Source of the DNA: Patella vulgata
Taxonomy: Eukaryota > Mollusca > Gastropoda > Patellidae
Reading direction: 5' to 3'
DNA: 64,000 nucleotides
NCBI RefSeq assembly: GCF_932274485.2
Contig: NC_065879.2
Location: 64,687,459 to 64,751,458, forward strand
Each line of letters begins with the position of its first letter. The first letter of the stretch is position 1. Position numbers and translations under genes: made by a program. Shown here one piece after another: positions 20,561 through 33,200 of the stretch. The notes under the pieces are model-generated. The model was given only the letters and a program-made list of their open reading frames with translations. It was not told where the DNA came from and searched no databases.

Positions 20561-22562
20561 ATAACTATTTCGATTAGCCAATTTTAAAAGTGCATTATGA
20601 TGACCTAAATCAAATGCATTTATCTCCTTGATATTCTAGTGGATGTAATCCATCGGAACGTATAATCTTTACGATCTATTCTACTGCACACAATGCAATA
20701 TATTATACTTACATAATTTACAATGTATTATAACCTTCTTTGTTTACAATGTCCACATATGTCATATCGAGAAGTCACGTGATAGTTTGAAGACATGGAC
20801 GCCGCCATGTTTAATCATGTGACATGAAAGGTGATGCAATCGACCGGTGAATCGGGCGAAGCATTCGGCTAGTGTGTCTACCCTTAGTCAATACAGTAGC
20901 ACTTCTTGCCTCGCTAATCTTTAAAGTTTCGTAACTGTTTGAGTTATATATATAATGTAATGACATATATTGTTAATAACAGTTAATACACGTTTTTGTT
21001 GCGTTCTGTATTTAAACATACATTTCCTAGAGCTGGACGATATTTCGGTATTTCGATATAAAATCGTCACAGACATAAACACCGTCAAAAATACCGTCTT
21101 CAGAAAAATATCGAAAAAACGAACATACCGCGATATATATTTTTCTGGAATATATTTAAAAAAATTTTTTGTTTCTTTTTTATGTTATTTACGATATTTT
21201 ATTGCTTAATGATGAATAAATACTGTTATAAACTTCAGAGTATTCAATCCACAAAGTTTGCAAATGCCGATAAGGAGCTTTGTTTGCGTCACGTGACTTC
21301 TCGCTCACTTTTCCACCCGTAAGAATTATCCCTGTTTCTGTTCAATTTCTATACATCTTGACGAATTGTTTATATCGATACTTTGATTTTCCAAAGGAAT
21401 CTTTGATTTTAAGATTGAATTAAATTTTAATAAAGCAATATATGCCAACTATATATACATGTATTGAGAGTTCCGGTAGACTGATTATCATTATCATTCA
21501 GCGTCTTGACGTGTCATGCATAGCAGTCCGTGATCCGAAAAATCGCTATTTTACTAAATCAGTGGACCCTTTTGGACATAGTACTTATGTTTTATAGTTT
21601 AATCAAGAAGGTATACGTTTGAATGAGAAAAACGAGTTTGCAAGGGTAAATGAACAAAATCCATTAAAATATGCAGGGCCGAAGAACACAAACTTTTTAA
21701 AAAAAAATTTGTGCCCCTTCATATGTAAATATTTTTAATTTAAATAAAATATTGTAATTAATATTTTGAAAATTAAAATTGTAATAAACAACAGCTTTAG
21801 CAAGTTTTCGTGGCTATATAGATCTGTGTTTGAACCAGCTCATTAAAGTAGCTAAGTCTCTAACTCAGTATCATCCAAAGTCTTCGATATTGAAAACACG
21901 AATTATTTGTCATTTTAAATCAACATTGGTGTTGTTATCATATTGTGAAAAGATGGGCTTCTGATAACCAATATTTAAGACAAAATAAACATTTACCATT
22001 GGTACACGAATCGTGTACCATAATGGTTTTCAGCGCATTTTGTACTAAGACAGTCGAAGAACGAGGCTAGACATATTCCATAAGTCATGTCAAACGGTGA
22101 GACCATATTCTTATCTGGCGAGCATGCGCAATAAATACTATCGGCGTAGATTGAAATAACCAGACGCTAGAGATTGCCATTCGATGGACACTTCTGGCGT
22201 ATTTCGCCGAACATAACTGATTTGAAATTAAAGTAAAACGATTCAATGTAAATCAGTTTATATATATTCATATTACATTATTATATGCGTTGCGACCCAT
22301 TTGTATCAATTTTTAGGTCCCAAATATTAGCGACTTAGCTCCTTTAAATTTCGTTTGTAAATTCGGTACTGTCTAAAAATAACATTGACTAGAAAGTGTC
22401 AATTGAACACTCCAGGGGTATTTCCAAATTTTATGCATGTTTATTTACATTTAAAAGGTGATAAAAGTATTGACATTTTATAAAATATCGCGATATAGTG
22501 ATTATATATTCTTTTTAAAAAATATCGCGTAGACTGTATATATGTCTATATTTGCAATTCTA
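20561..22562. other. Noncoding region with palindromic AT-rich blocks
   Basis: Contains 'tatttcggtatttcgatata' and 'aaaatatcg' style palindromic blocks (21040-21145 and again 22490-22540), which may be the ends of one decayed element. There is also a 21-bp perfect inverted repeat 'tggtacacgaatcgtgtacca' at about 21999-22019. No coding exon recognised. Confidence 0.45.
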
Positions 22563-22877
22563 ACTGCACTCAGTTGAAGGTCGCGGGTTCGATGCCAGTG
22601 TTGGCCGAGAAAGTTAATCGGATTTTCCGGCGTGGTTTCCCCTGGTCAGTGGTGCAGAACGGGGGGCCTGATAAAGACAGCTGTCTAGTCATTCGAATGG
22701 GACGAAAAGCCGAGTTACCGTGTACACATTGGCATGCACGTAAAAGATCCATTGGAAGTTAGAATTCGATATAAGAGTAGGCCGTAGCGCTGCTGTCCGG
22801 CCAAAATTACCCTTATAGCACACTGTATGAGGATGCCCGTCTCCATTAGCCCAGTCGATAAACCCCATTTCATTTCG
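22563..22877 (+). mobile_element. SINE family A
   Basis: The B-box region 'gcgggttcgatgcc' is present while the A-box is eroded. The body is nearly complete ('ccgagaaagttaatcggatt', 'gtctagtcattcgaatggg', 'cacgtaaaagatccattgg') and ends 'taaaccccatttcatttc'. Confidence 0.88.
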
Positions 22878-23501
22878 GTCTGCTGACATAGGGATACCTA
22901 TTGGTTATGGTCAACGTTAGGTACTTTTTTTTAAGTATCTGAATCATCGACTTCATTTTCAAGTACGACCCGTAGAGCTAAGCACTAATGCATGTCGTGT
23001 CAATGTGATGTACAGTAAAGAGCTCTAAAGGGAGGTAATAACACCACAGTCTAAATAACACCACAGTCATCAAGTGACTCCCAGTCGGACGAAAGACGTT
23101 AAAGTTACACAATCGGTTTATTTTTAGATTTTTATTTTAACTTTTCAAGACCCGCTTTTATCTTATAAATTAAACACTGCCGTGAAGAGAGATAAAATGA
23201 CAAATGTATCAAGTTTTTAGTTGTTTAACATCCACTCAACGACAACCAAGACTCAGTATTGAGTTTGCACCCAATTAGATATGCAAGTTAATCACAGGAA
23301 ATGGTCAATTTTCTTGTGCTTTGTGGATACCATGCCCATGTATTGAAGGCAATGACATAGGCTGTCCTGTTCTGAAAATGAACAACTTCTGATACCTTAG
23401 TACATATGTGCCGGCTTGACATGGCAGTTAACTCTGATGTAGCCTTGTTTTCCAGCCAGCATCTAGACCATGTCTGTCTGTTATTTTACACTTTGTTTCA
23501 G
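22878..23501. promoter_or_regulatory. 5' flank of SLCO gene
   Basis: Noncoding. A CTTTGTTTCAG acceptor ends at 23501, 33 bases before the SLCO ATG, so a 5' UTR exon should lie upstream here or further left. No promoter element can be fixed from the sequence alone. Confidence 0.45.
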
Positions 23502-23534
23502 ATTAACAACGATTTGTTTAAACTGATCTGAGTC

Positions 23535-24222
23535 ATGGATAAGAAAAACAGAAACGGAGAATATTCTCCTCCGGCGGAACAGAATAAAGATGACCAGGAT
23601 ACAGAATGTGGCATGGGGTCATGTGAACCAACTAAACTAAAATGTTGTGCGACCATGGGATGTTTTACCGCTGTATATGGTCTGTCAGGACTTGTGACAT
23701 CATCTTTACAGATCTATATCAATTCTCAGATTACGACAATCGAGAGACAGTTCGGTTTTAGTAGTTCTGTTAGTGGATTAATTCTGTCAAGTAACGATAT
23801 AGGTTATCTTTTAACCACACTGTTTATGAGTTATATTGCCAGAAAAACACATATCCCACGTGTTTTAGCCTTATCCACCATGTTTTTCGGATTTTCGGGA
23901 CTTATTTGCAGCATTCCGCACTTCATGGATATGGATAGCTTTCGACTGAGTTACCGAGAGGGAAATATAACTACAATGACAGCAAGTCCTCTACAAAGTG
24001 GATCTCTTTGTTTGAATAATACTTTTAGTGGTGTGAACGAGACGCTTCTTCATTGTGGAACAACTGAAAATATTAATAAAAACGCCACCATAAGAACCGT
24101 GGCCATATTGTTATTATCGATAGGGATGTGTTTACAGGGTTTCGGTAAATCGCCTAGATATCCTTTCCTGGCAACCTATGTTGATGATAATGTCGAACAA
24201 ACAAAGACCCCACTTTATCTCG
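23535..24222 (+). CDS. SLCO: SLCO exon 1: N terminus and helices 1-4
   Basis: ATG at 23535 (context 'gagtcATGG') opens 229 codons and ends in phase 1 at CTCG|GTAAGT. Helices are about 39-60, 78-100, 108-127 and 186-205. The cytosolic N terminus is acidic with several Cys. Confidence 0.93.
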
Positions 24223-27200
24223 GTAAGTTAACATTAATTTATCTCGTTAAACGAACATTTTATTTCGTTAAGTTAACATCTTATCTCGTTTTTATGTTAA
24301 AAATTCGAAATTTAATTTAAACGAAACTTAATTTATTTACCCAAATCATATTGATTTTACATTTTTACATATGAATACACCACACCACCTTTTTATATAC
24401 TGGGTGCTCAGGGGGGTCAACCTAGCTGAAAAGTGTACCAATTTTCCCCTTAATGGTATAAATGCATGTATATCTGGTATCATCAGAATGTAAGTGTACC
24501 GTACATTTCAGGTATTACAAAAACACCCTGACATAGATTTGTAGTGTTGGGGTACCCATGACAGAACTATGTAATTGTCAGAACAGTGCCCGCTAATCTA
24601 TCCTAGTTTGGGGCGTGGCATTTTAGGGCGTGTCTGTTAGGGGTAACCCACCGCACAAACTGTCTGGCAATGGTCATTCATGATCCCTGTGGTGGTATGA
24701 AACAACTCCAAAGCTTTTTTATCATTGAATCGACTGGCGTGGTTTCTAATCCCCGGTTGTGCGTGGCAAGGAGTAGGGTCGCCTGTCCAACCTCGTGGGT
24801 TTTCTCCGGGTCCTCCGGTTTCCTCCCACTGCTAAAGACCCCAACGCGCAAGCGAATTATTGAAATAAAATTAAACCATATGTTAGTCCCGAAATGACCT
24901 AGTTTGTGTCGAGTGGACGTTAAACCCTATTTCTCTCTCTCTCTCCAAAGCTGTTTTAGGTGGTACAGATTTCAGCTAATCTAGACTAGCTGTGGTTTGG
25001 AAATTAGATAACTCTTGTCCGGAATATTCCCCCCACTACAAATGTCTGGCAATTACATAGTTCTGTCAGGGGTATCCTACCACCAGAAATGTAAATCCAT
25101 GAAGATGTACGGTACACGGTACACTACTGTACGATTTTCTTGTGGTACACTTTTGAGCTAATCTAGCCTAGTGGGAGGGGGCATGACATTTTGGGCGTGG
25201 AATACAACACCCACCACCAGATACCCGACAGACTTTCATTCTGATGATACCAGATATGCATGCATTGATACCATATAGGAGAAAATTTGTATACTTTTCA
25301 GCCAAGTTTCCCCCCTCCACACCCGGGCTCCTGGTCTATTATGACTACGCGTTGCCTTCACATTTTGAATTAAAGTGAACCAACTTCTATTCATTTTGTT
25401 TTGATTTGGCATTTTTTACATCTGGAAATTAAGGTTTTATATTCCTTTAGGTATTATATCAAGTGTGGGAATATTTGGGCCAGCTCTAGGTTTTACGCTA
25501 GGTGGCGTCTTCAGTAAAATTTATGTAACACTCGAAGGTAAGTTAATCAGGATAATTATGTTTTGCTACATGGTCATGCTAATCACAAGATATCCGACCG
25601 ATGTAAGATTTTAAAACTATGAGCAGGCCAAATGTGATGCTTTACGGTATGCTTTTCTGCAACAGATTCAGGTAATTTTCCCTTATAGCACACAGGCGTA
25701 TATCCGTATCCATTAGCCCGGACGAAGTAAAAAATAAGTAGGACTTTTAACCCCATTTCATTTGATGCAACATGACATTCCTTTACAGTTAAATATATTG
25801 TGGCTTGACTGATAACTGCGACTGAACCATAAACTATTATTATTATTATATATGCACATCATCTCCCATGGGGCCTCCCATAGCGTTGAGATAATATAGC
25901 CACAGCCCTGGTTTAACATGGGATTTCTATTAAATGTATAGTTGAATCCAAGAAGTAAATGTGGTCAGTGAGTTTGATCAATCATATTATTTTTCCTTTT
26001 TTATCTGCAGAAACCAACATGTCTCTTAGAGATCCAAGATGGATAGGCGCATGGTGGCTAGGATTCTTATTTTTCGGTTCGATTGGTGTAATAGCAGGAA
26101 TCCCGCTATTATGTTTTCCAAGAAAGATGAGAAGTCGACCAAAAAATCTAGACAATCTAAAAACCAAAAAAGCAGTGAAATCCAATAACAAATGTGCAGA
26201 ATTGAAAGGTAGAAACTTCCGTTGTTTTATGGAATGGATGATTCGCCACTCTGATGACCAATATTTCTTTTTCACCAAATCATCTATTATGTTCAATAAC
26301 TAATCCTGCGTGTGTTGTCAATATCGTATGGCTTCAGTCTATATTTCACATGTAGTTCGTATTTGGGGATTATTATAGTCTATGTAACACGTATAATTGT
26401 TTGTATTTGGGGATTATTATTACACGTGTTATATGTATTTTGAGATAATTATAGTCTATATTACATGTGTTTGTGTTTGGAAATTAGTATGGTATATATT
26501 ACACACGTTGTTTGTATTTCTGGATTAATGCAGAATATATTATTACAAGTGTTCTTTGTATTTCTTGATTAATACAGAATACATGTATATTACAAGATTT
26601 CTTTGTAATTCTGGATTAATACAAAATATATTAGTAGTGTTCTTTGCATTTTTGGATAAATACAGAATATATTACAAATATTCTTTGCATTTCTGGATTA
26701 ATATTGTCTAAAACGACAACAGATGAAGACATTAAGGGCTATAAATAAGGAACCAAAATAAACAACACTGAATAAAGAGCTGTTTGGTTATCCATACAAT
26801 ATATATTCTTCAAAAAAAAGTACATGTATATTACAAGTGTAGTTTGTATTTCTTAATTATTGCAATGTATATTACACGTTTTGTTAAAATATGTTCTCTA
26901 CCTGTATGCTTTTATATATTTCAGGATTATTTAAGTCGATTTTTCGTCTGTTGAGCAGCCCTATCTATATGTGTTGTACTTTATCTACATGTGTTATATT
27001 GTTCTCCATCAGCGGCATGTTGGCCTTTTTACCTAAATATCTTGAATCACATTTTCATATACCAACCTGGAAGGCCAATGTTCTATTAGGTAGATATAAT
27101 TTCTACTGTTTTTATTTAGAATTGACATGCAAGTTAGATCAACCCAGGACTACTGATTTTATGTGAAGAAATGATCAAAATGTATACTAATTTAGATTAG

Positions 27201-30200
27201 CAAAACAGAATACTTCGATTTATACCTAAATAAATGGTTTAGCGATTTATGATGTCCCTACTATTGGCTCTAAGAATTGTGAATTCATTTCGGTACATGA
27301 TTTAAAACAAATATCGTAAATATTAAAGGCGCCGAGCAAGGATTAAAGTTTGTTTTTTTATCAATCTATAGCAACGTATTTCAAAGTGTACAATTGAAAT
27401 TACATGATTTACTGGTAAAATTCAACGATAACAAACTAGGTTACGAGATTGAATTAATTAAAATTATATTATTATTATTATTTTAAGTACCGTAAATGAT
27501 GCTTTAAACTGGCGGTATTTTAACGTCTAAATTAAAACTGACACCCATGACGTGTTTAAAACTGGTTACTGGAGTCACCTTTTTCTCGTTATTATTATCT
27601 TAGGTACCGTAAATGTTTTTGGAGCTGCAAGTGGTGCTTTAACTGGCGGTATTTTAACGTCGAAATTAAAACTGACACCCATGACGTGCTTAAAGCTGGT
27701 TACTGGAGTCACCTTTTTCTCGTCGTTTATTATAGCTACTGGGTATTTTATAACATGTCCTAAACCAGAAATCAATCAGGGATTATCAAGGTATGTAATC
27801 AACAAGACCCTAAATCTGTTTTGTGATGGATTGATATGGGGTTTAACGTTTTGCCAAGACGGTGACACTACGGCCTTCTCTTATATCGAATTCCAACTGC
27901 CAGTCGATCTTTTACGTGCACACCAATATGTACACGGGATCTCGGTTTTTCGTCCCCATACGAAGGACTAAACGTTGTCCCTTGCCAGACCCTAAGTCCT
28001 GTACCACTGACAAGGAGGAACCACGCCGGAAAATCCCGGTCAGCTAGTCAACATTTTACCCAAAGGGGGAATCACGGTGGCTAAGTAGGTAAGACGCTGG
28101 CTCGCTAGCCTGGAGGTCGGGTGTTCGATCCCTGCACTGGCCGAGAAAATTCATCCTAATTTTCAGGCGTGGTTCCCCCTTGTCAGTGATGCAGAACGGA
28201 GGACCTGACAAGGACAGCTGTCTAGTCGTTCGGATGGGACGAAAACCGGGGTCCCGTGTACAAATTGGTGTGTACGTAAAAGATCCATTGACAGTTTGAA
28301 TTCGATATAAGAGTAGGCCGTAGTGCCGCTGTCTGGGCAAAATTTACCCCATTACACACTGTATACACTGTATGACGTATGTCAGTCTTCATTAGTCCAG
28401 TTCGGAGCAGAACAGTAGGACGCTAATCCCCATTTCATTTCATTTCATTTTTTCTCACTGAGCTACCGTGGCCCCCAAATCTATTTTGTACTAGCATTAT
28501 TGACATTTATCTATTCAGTTTCTTGCATGATGTAACGAGTCCTTTATGGTACTTGCAAAATTATTTATTTTTGTAACTTGTAGAAAGAGATAGAAAGAGA
28601 TTAACGCAATAAGTCTATAACACTTTGTTACGAGAACCATTACGCGATAATCCGGTAAGGCACAGGCATATAACTTTGCCTTTCTTCGCCCCAATACTGT
28701 TGTGATGTCGGGATTTGGCAATGGTGAGATTTTACATAGACATATCCACTAACAGTGTTCGAAAGTGATATAGAATATTATTCAGAACTTACACAACTAG
28801 TAAGGAACAATCCCCGGTATCGCCAGACCACCCCACTATCCCCTGAGTTAATCTATGGGGGAGACACGTATTCAAGTTGTCTGTCCTTGATGTTTGTGCT
28901 ATGTATATACATTCTGTTTTAAAATGGATTAAAGTAAATTAGCATGTAGGCCTACTAAACTCTATTTGGAGAGGGAGAGGGGGAGAGGGAGAGGGGGAGA
29001 GGGAGAGAGAGAGGGGGCGGGAGGGGGGTGTATAAAATGTCTTAGTACGAAATTCCAGTTATCGTGTCATACATCATTGGAAAATAATATGTTTCTATAG
29101 CTCTTTGAATCTATCAGTTAATTCCTAACACATACATGATTACGTGTGTATCCTTATAGTGTGCTGGCTTATAATATGTCAGGTTGATCTTGGCATATTG
29201 TTGTGAACATGAACAATGCGGTTAAGGCCGGTTTGTAAACTGTTTTTTGATTGCTTCGCAGACTCAAGTGTCTGTCAAGGGCAGATGATTTGAATACGTG
29301 AATGCTCCATAGATTAACCCAGGGTATAATGGAGTAGCACGGAATGAGGATCATACTATACCACCGGAGGGACGTATATCACAATTGAATATATTATTAT
29401 ATTTCATAACTTATATAACAAGTGACATATAATAAAATACCGTATCTGAACTGTATAACACAGTGTGCATATAATATATTACATTTCAGAACTTATATAA
29501 CTACCAAGGAGTACAATACAACACAGTGTGATATAGATCTATGTGGGTGTGATAATGAGAGATATTTCCCAGTTTGTGGCTCTGATAATCAAAATTATTT
29601 TTCACCGTGTCATGCTGGCTGTACTATTAACGATAATATGGTAAGATCTAAAACTAGGTAACTTATAAATCAGTAAGACACCCTTTCAATCTACGCGTTT
29701 TCACCAGCAGGAAAATGTGCGATGTGTACTGAAAACCCGCTTTAACGTTTATTCAACCCCAAGTAAGAGACATCATAAGTGAGGATTTCTCTCTGCACAG
29801 CGTGGAGTCCGATATTGTTTTCGCTTTATTTTTTAAAATAATATTGGCACACACCATGTTCCAGCGGAATATTCAGCAACAAGAGCGATTGATTGACTTA
29901 GTAGAAGTTGAACAGAAACACCCGGCTCGACACGCATGCTCACAGTAGACACGAGACAAACCGTGCGAAAAAAACTGTGAAAAAGACGCTTACATTACAT
30001 GGAAACTAGAGACTTTTGGCAAACGTAAATTCCTGGTCCGTATCGCGTACCGTAACGATTTTGCGTGTGACGTAATCAATGCGTGTGTAATTCTCATACG
30101 TGATACGGCACACGGATACGGCAGCACGTATCGAACAGCTTTCATACGGAAAAGGTCCGTATAACATCGTCGTCTTTTTACCGTATGTTTTGCTACTTTT

Positions 30201-33200
30201 AGACGCTGAAATATTGTGCCGTAGCGTTTTTATGACTATATGTGTATCCTAGAACACGAAGGTATATATTTGACGTGATTTTAACCATGGCAAAGACTGG
30301 AATTTAATCATTACTTTTGTTGAGCTTTTCGCGGAATTTTCATATTTTTCCTGTCTGTCTGCAAGCTGGTTGATCTACATGCTAAATTTAGGGAGCCGGG
30401 ACCTGTGGGACTTAACAAATCTGTAAAAGGGGTATATACTTTCTGAAATGATACATTAGTGAAACCAAAATTGTTGTCGAGTCGAAGTCGAAGATTTTTA
30501 ATAAGATTCGACACTAATTTTTAATTATTTTTTTTAAATAACTCAGCGACTGTCGAAAGACTTCACTCCCTTCAGGAATTTGAAGGCTAGATACTTGACT
30601 AGTTCTGATGTTGATCTTGGTAGATAACTGCCATTATGCTGTAACAGAACTACGCTCAGCTCAGCTACCCATACGTACGCGGCGCGAAAATCTGCCAAAA
30701 CTCTAAAACTAAATTAACGCAACGTATCACGTGACGATACGGATACGTTATAAGGATGGGAAAAATTCCACTTGCCAAAAGTCTCTATTGTCCCATTGAA
30801 TTTACATTATGGGAGCCACGGTGGCCCAGTGAATAAGACGTTGGCTCGCTATACTGAAGGTCCCGGGTTCGATCCCTGTGTTGACCGAGAAAGTTCATCG
30901 GGATTTGCCGGAGGGGATTCTCTTCTAAGTGGTGCAGGGACAACGTATTTTCGTCCAGGTGGGACCTAAAACCGAGGTTCCGTGCCGTATACACATTGGC
31001 GTACACGTAAAAGAACCATGATCAGTTGGAATTCGATATAATAGTAGGACGTAGTGCCGCTGCCCGAGCACAATTTCTCTCCCAGCACACAATCGTATAC
31101 ATCCATTTTCATTAGTATAGTCGGTTCAGAACAGTAGGACGTTAATCCTAGTCTCATTTCATTACAAATTTGCATTAGGATGAATTTTTTCCACCGACGA
31201 CAACGCGTCCATGAAAGGTGAGCTAATTCACCGATGGGTTGACCGATTTTTCAAATATTTTGGTGTATAATATTTCGCCGACGGCAACGCGTATATGGAA
31301 GGTGAGCTAATTCACCGATGAGTTACCGATTTTTCAAATATTTTGGTGTATAATTTTTAAAAGCTAATTTTAAGCCGTTCGTAAGATATAATTATCAATT
31401 TGAGATGATTAAGACAAACCTGCGTCCAACCTTCGGTGAGATATAGAATACATTTAACATGTTCGATGTAACTGTATAGTCAAACAACGGGAAATCGGCA
31501 AATTATTTTTACGGTCGGAGAATATCTCAAAAATGCAGGGCCCTTTTTAACCATATTATTATTGTTGTACTTTCTAGTTGTTTACCAATTGTTCGTGTAT
31601 TGAAGATGAAAAATCTACGGCAGAACCAGGTTTATGTGTAGGAGAATGTCCTTTAATATGGCCATATGTCGCCTTTAACTTTGTCGGTGCCTTTGTATCG
31701 ACTTTGATAATATTACCAAACTTCGTTATATCCGTCAGGTAAGAATTTTAATGTTTATCCAATGCAAACAAATTCTCGGAATTATTGAGTCAACACAGTA
31801 CTACCCATTCAAAAACTATTTTTATATAATCAGATATTACTGATTTTTTTTTTATTCTAGATTGTCCTTATGGTTAATATTTTTGGTAATCTGTTATTTT
31901 CCTCCTGTTTGTTTATATGTTCGTTATAATGAATTACAAAACATAACGAGTTATCGTCCTTTGATTACACACCTATTGGCCATATCCTATAAATTCTTTT
32001 GATATGAGTTTCATATATTATATATTACAGAAGTATCAAAGAATCCGATAAGCCGTTAGGAATCGGCATGTCAGCTTTCTTAGCTACATTACTAGGTTTG
32101 TATTTCTTTCCACAATTCGAACCAGGATTTCGAAAGCTTCTGGATAGCTTTAAGCAATGAAATACGATGCTTCAAAAAATGCAGGGATGGTTGAAAAGAA
32201 GCCTACGCATTATTTTTACCCCACCCCAAAGGCATTCCCGAACCCCACCCACACTAGAATTGTTAACGTAATGAGCTACTTTAATTAAAACGACGCGAAA
32301 CAAAATAATGAAATATTTGTTTATGTCACTGTGTGACTCCGTAACCGGTTTGGCCCAGTAAACAATTGTACGGATAATAACCCGTTGAGCTTTCGGGAAG
32401 CTCGTTAGCAAAGTATTGTCATAATGGCAATGAAACAAGGCTAACACAATGACTAATCAGTTCTCGCCTGTTATAAAAAAGGTTCCATATGAAAGCATGG
32501 AGCACATAGAATAGTAACTGATGCCTTTCCACTTAATCCAATATATCAGCAACAAACCCTATGCCAAAGACCATATTAATGTCTAGCATATAACTGGCCT
32601 CACTATAATTTAGCGCCAATTAAATAAATGTGTTTGACGTCACTGGCATCCGATAGATTAAGCTATAAAGTAAAAATGAAGACCGTATCTTTCGGTTTCT
32701 GTGAGACCATGTTACTCCATTATAAAATAAAATTGTGGTCACTGCCCCAATAGTTTTCTCCAATTTTAATTCTGGTTTGCTTACACTTCTAACTATACAT
32801 GGCATAATGGAAAGTTATATAACTGGCCTTACTATAATTTATCGCCAAGTAAATAAAGGCGTTTTGGCGTCACTGGCATACGATAGATTAAGCTATGAAT
32901 TAAAAATGAAGAACGTATCTTTCGGTTTTTGTGAGAACATGTTACTTCTTTATAAAATAAAATTGTGGTCACAGCCCCAATAGGTTTCTCCGGTTTTAAT
33001 TTTTGTTTGCTTACACTTCTAACTATACCTTTATTATAAAGTGGCATTAGGTAAGATTCGATAAAGAGCTGACAGTTTTCGCTATATTAGTTAAAAATAG
33101 GTAATGAGAAGGGAATATATTAAATATCTCGATCAAATAACTTCACTCTGAGCCGTGACATCGGCGATACAATAACAGTGTAGCCTCAATTGTCATTGCT

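Larger units (their letters stand above)
24223..25450. other. SLCO intron 1
   Basis: Almost wholly occupied by a TIR element (24401-25325) that itself carries a family B SINE. Ends in the ATTCCTTTAG acceptor. Confidence 0.8.

Noticed and set aside
27552-27971. 139-codon plus-strand frame across SLCO exon 5
   Set aside because: It reads from the decayed copy through the intron into exon 5 and on into a SINE; only 27604-27790 is exon.
31850-31935. Possible extra SLCO exon after TTATTCTAG
   Set aside because: Exons 7 and 8 already join in phase and give the conserved family sequence without it.
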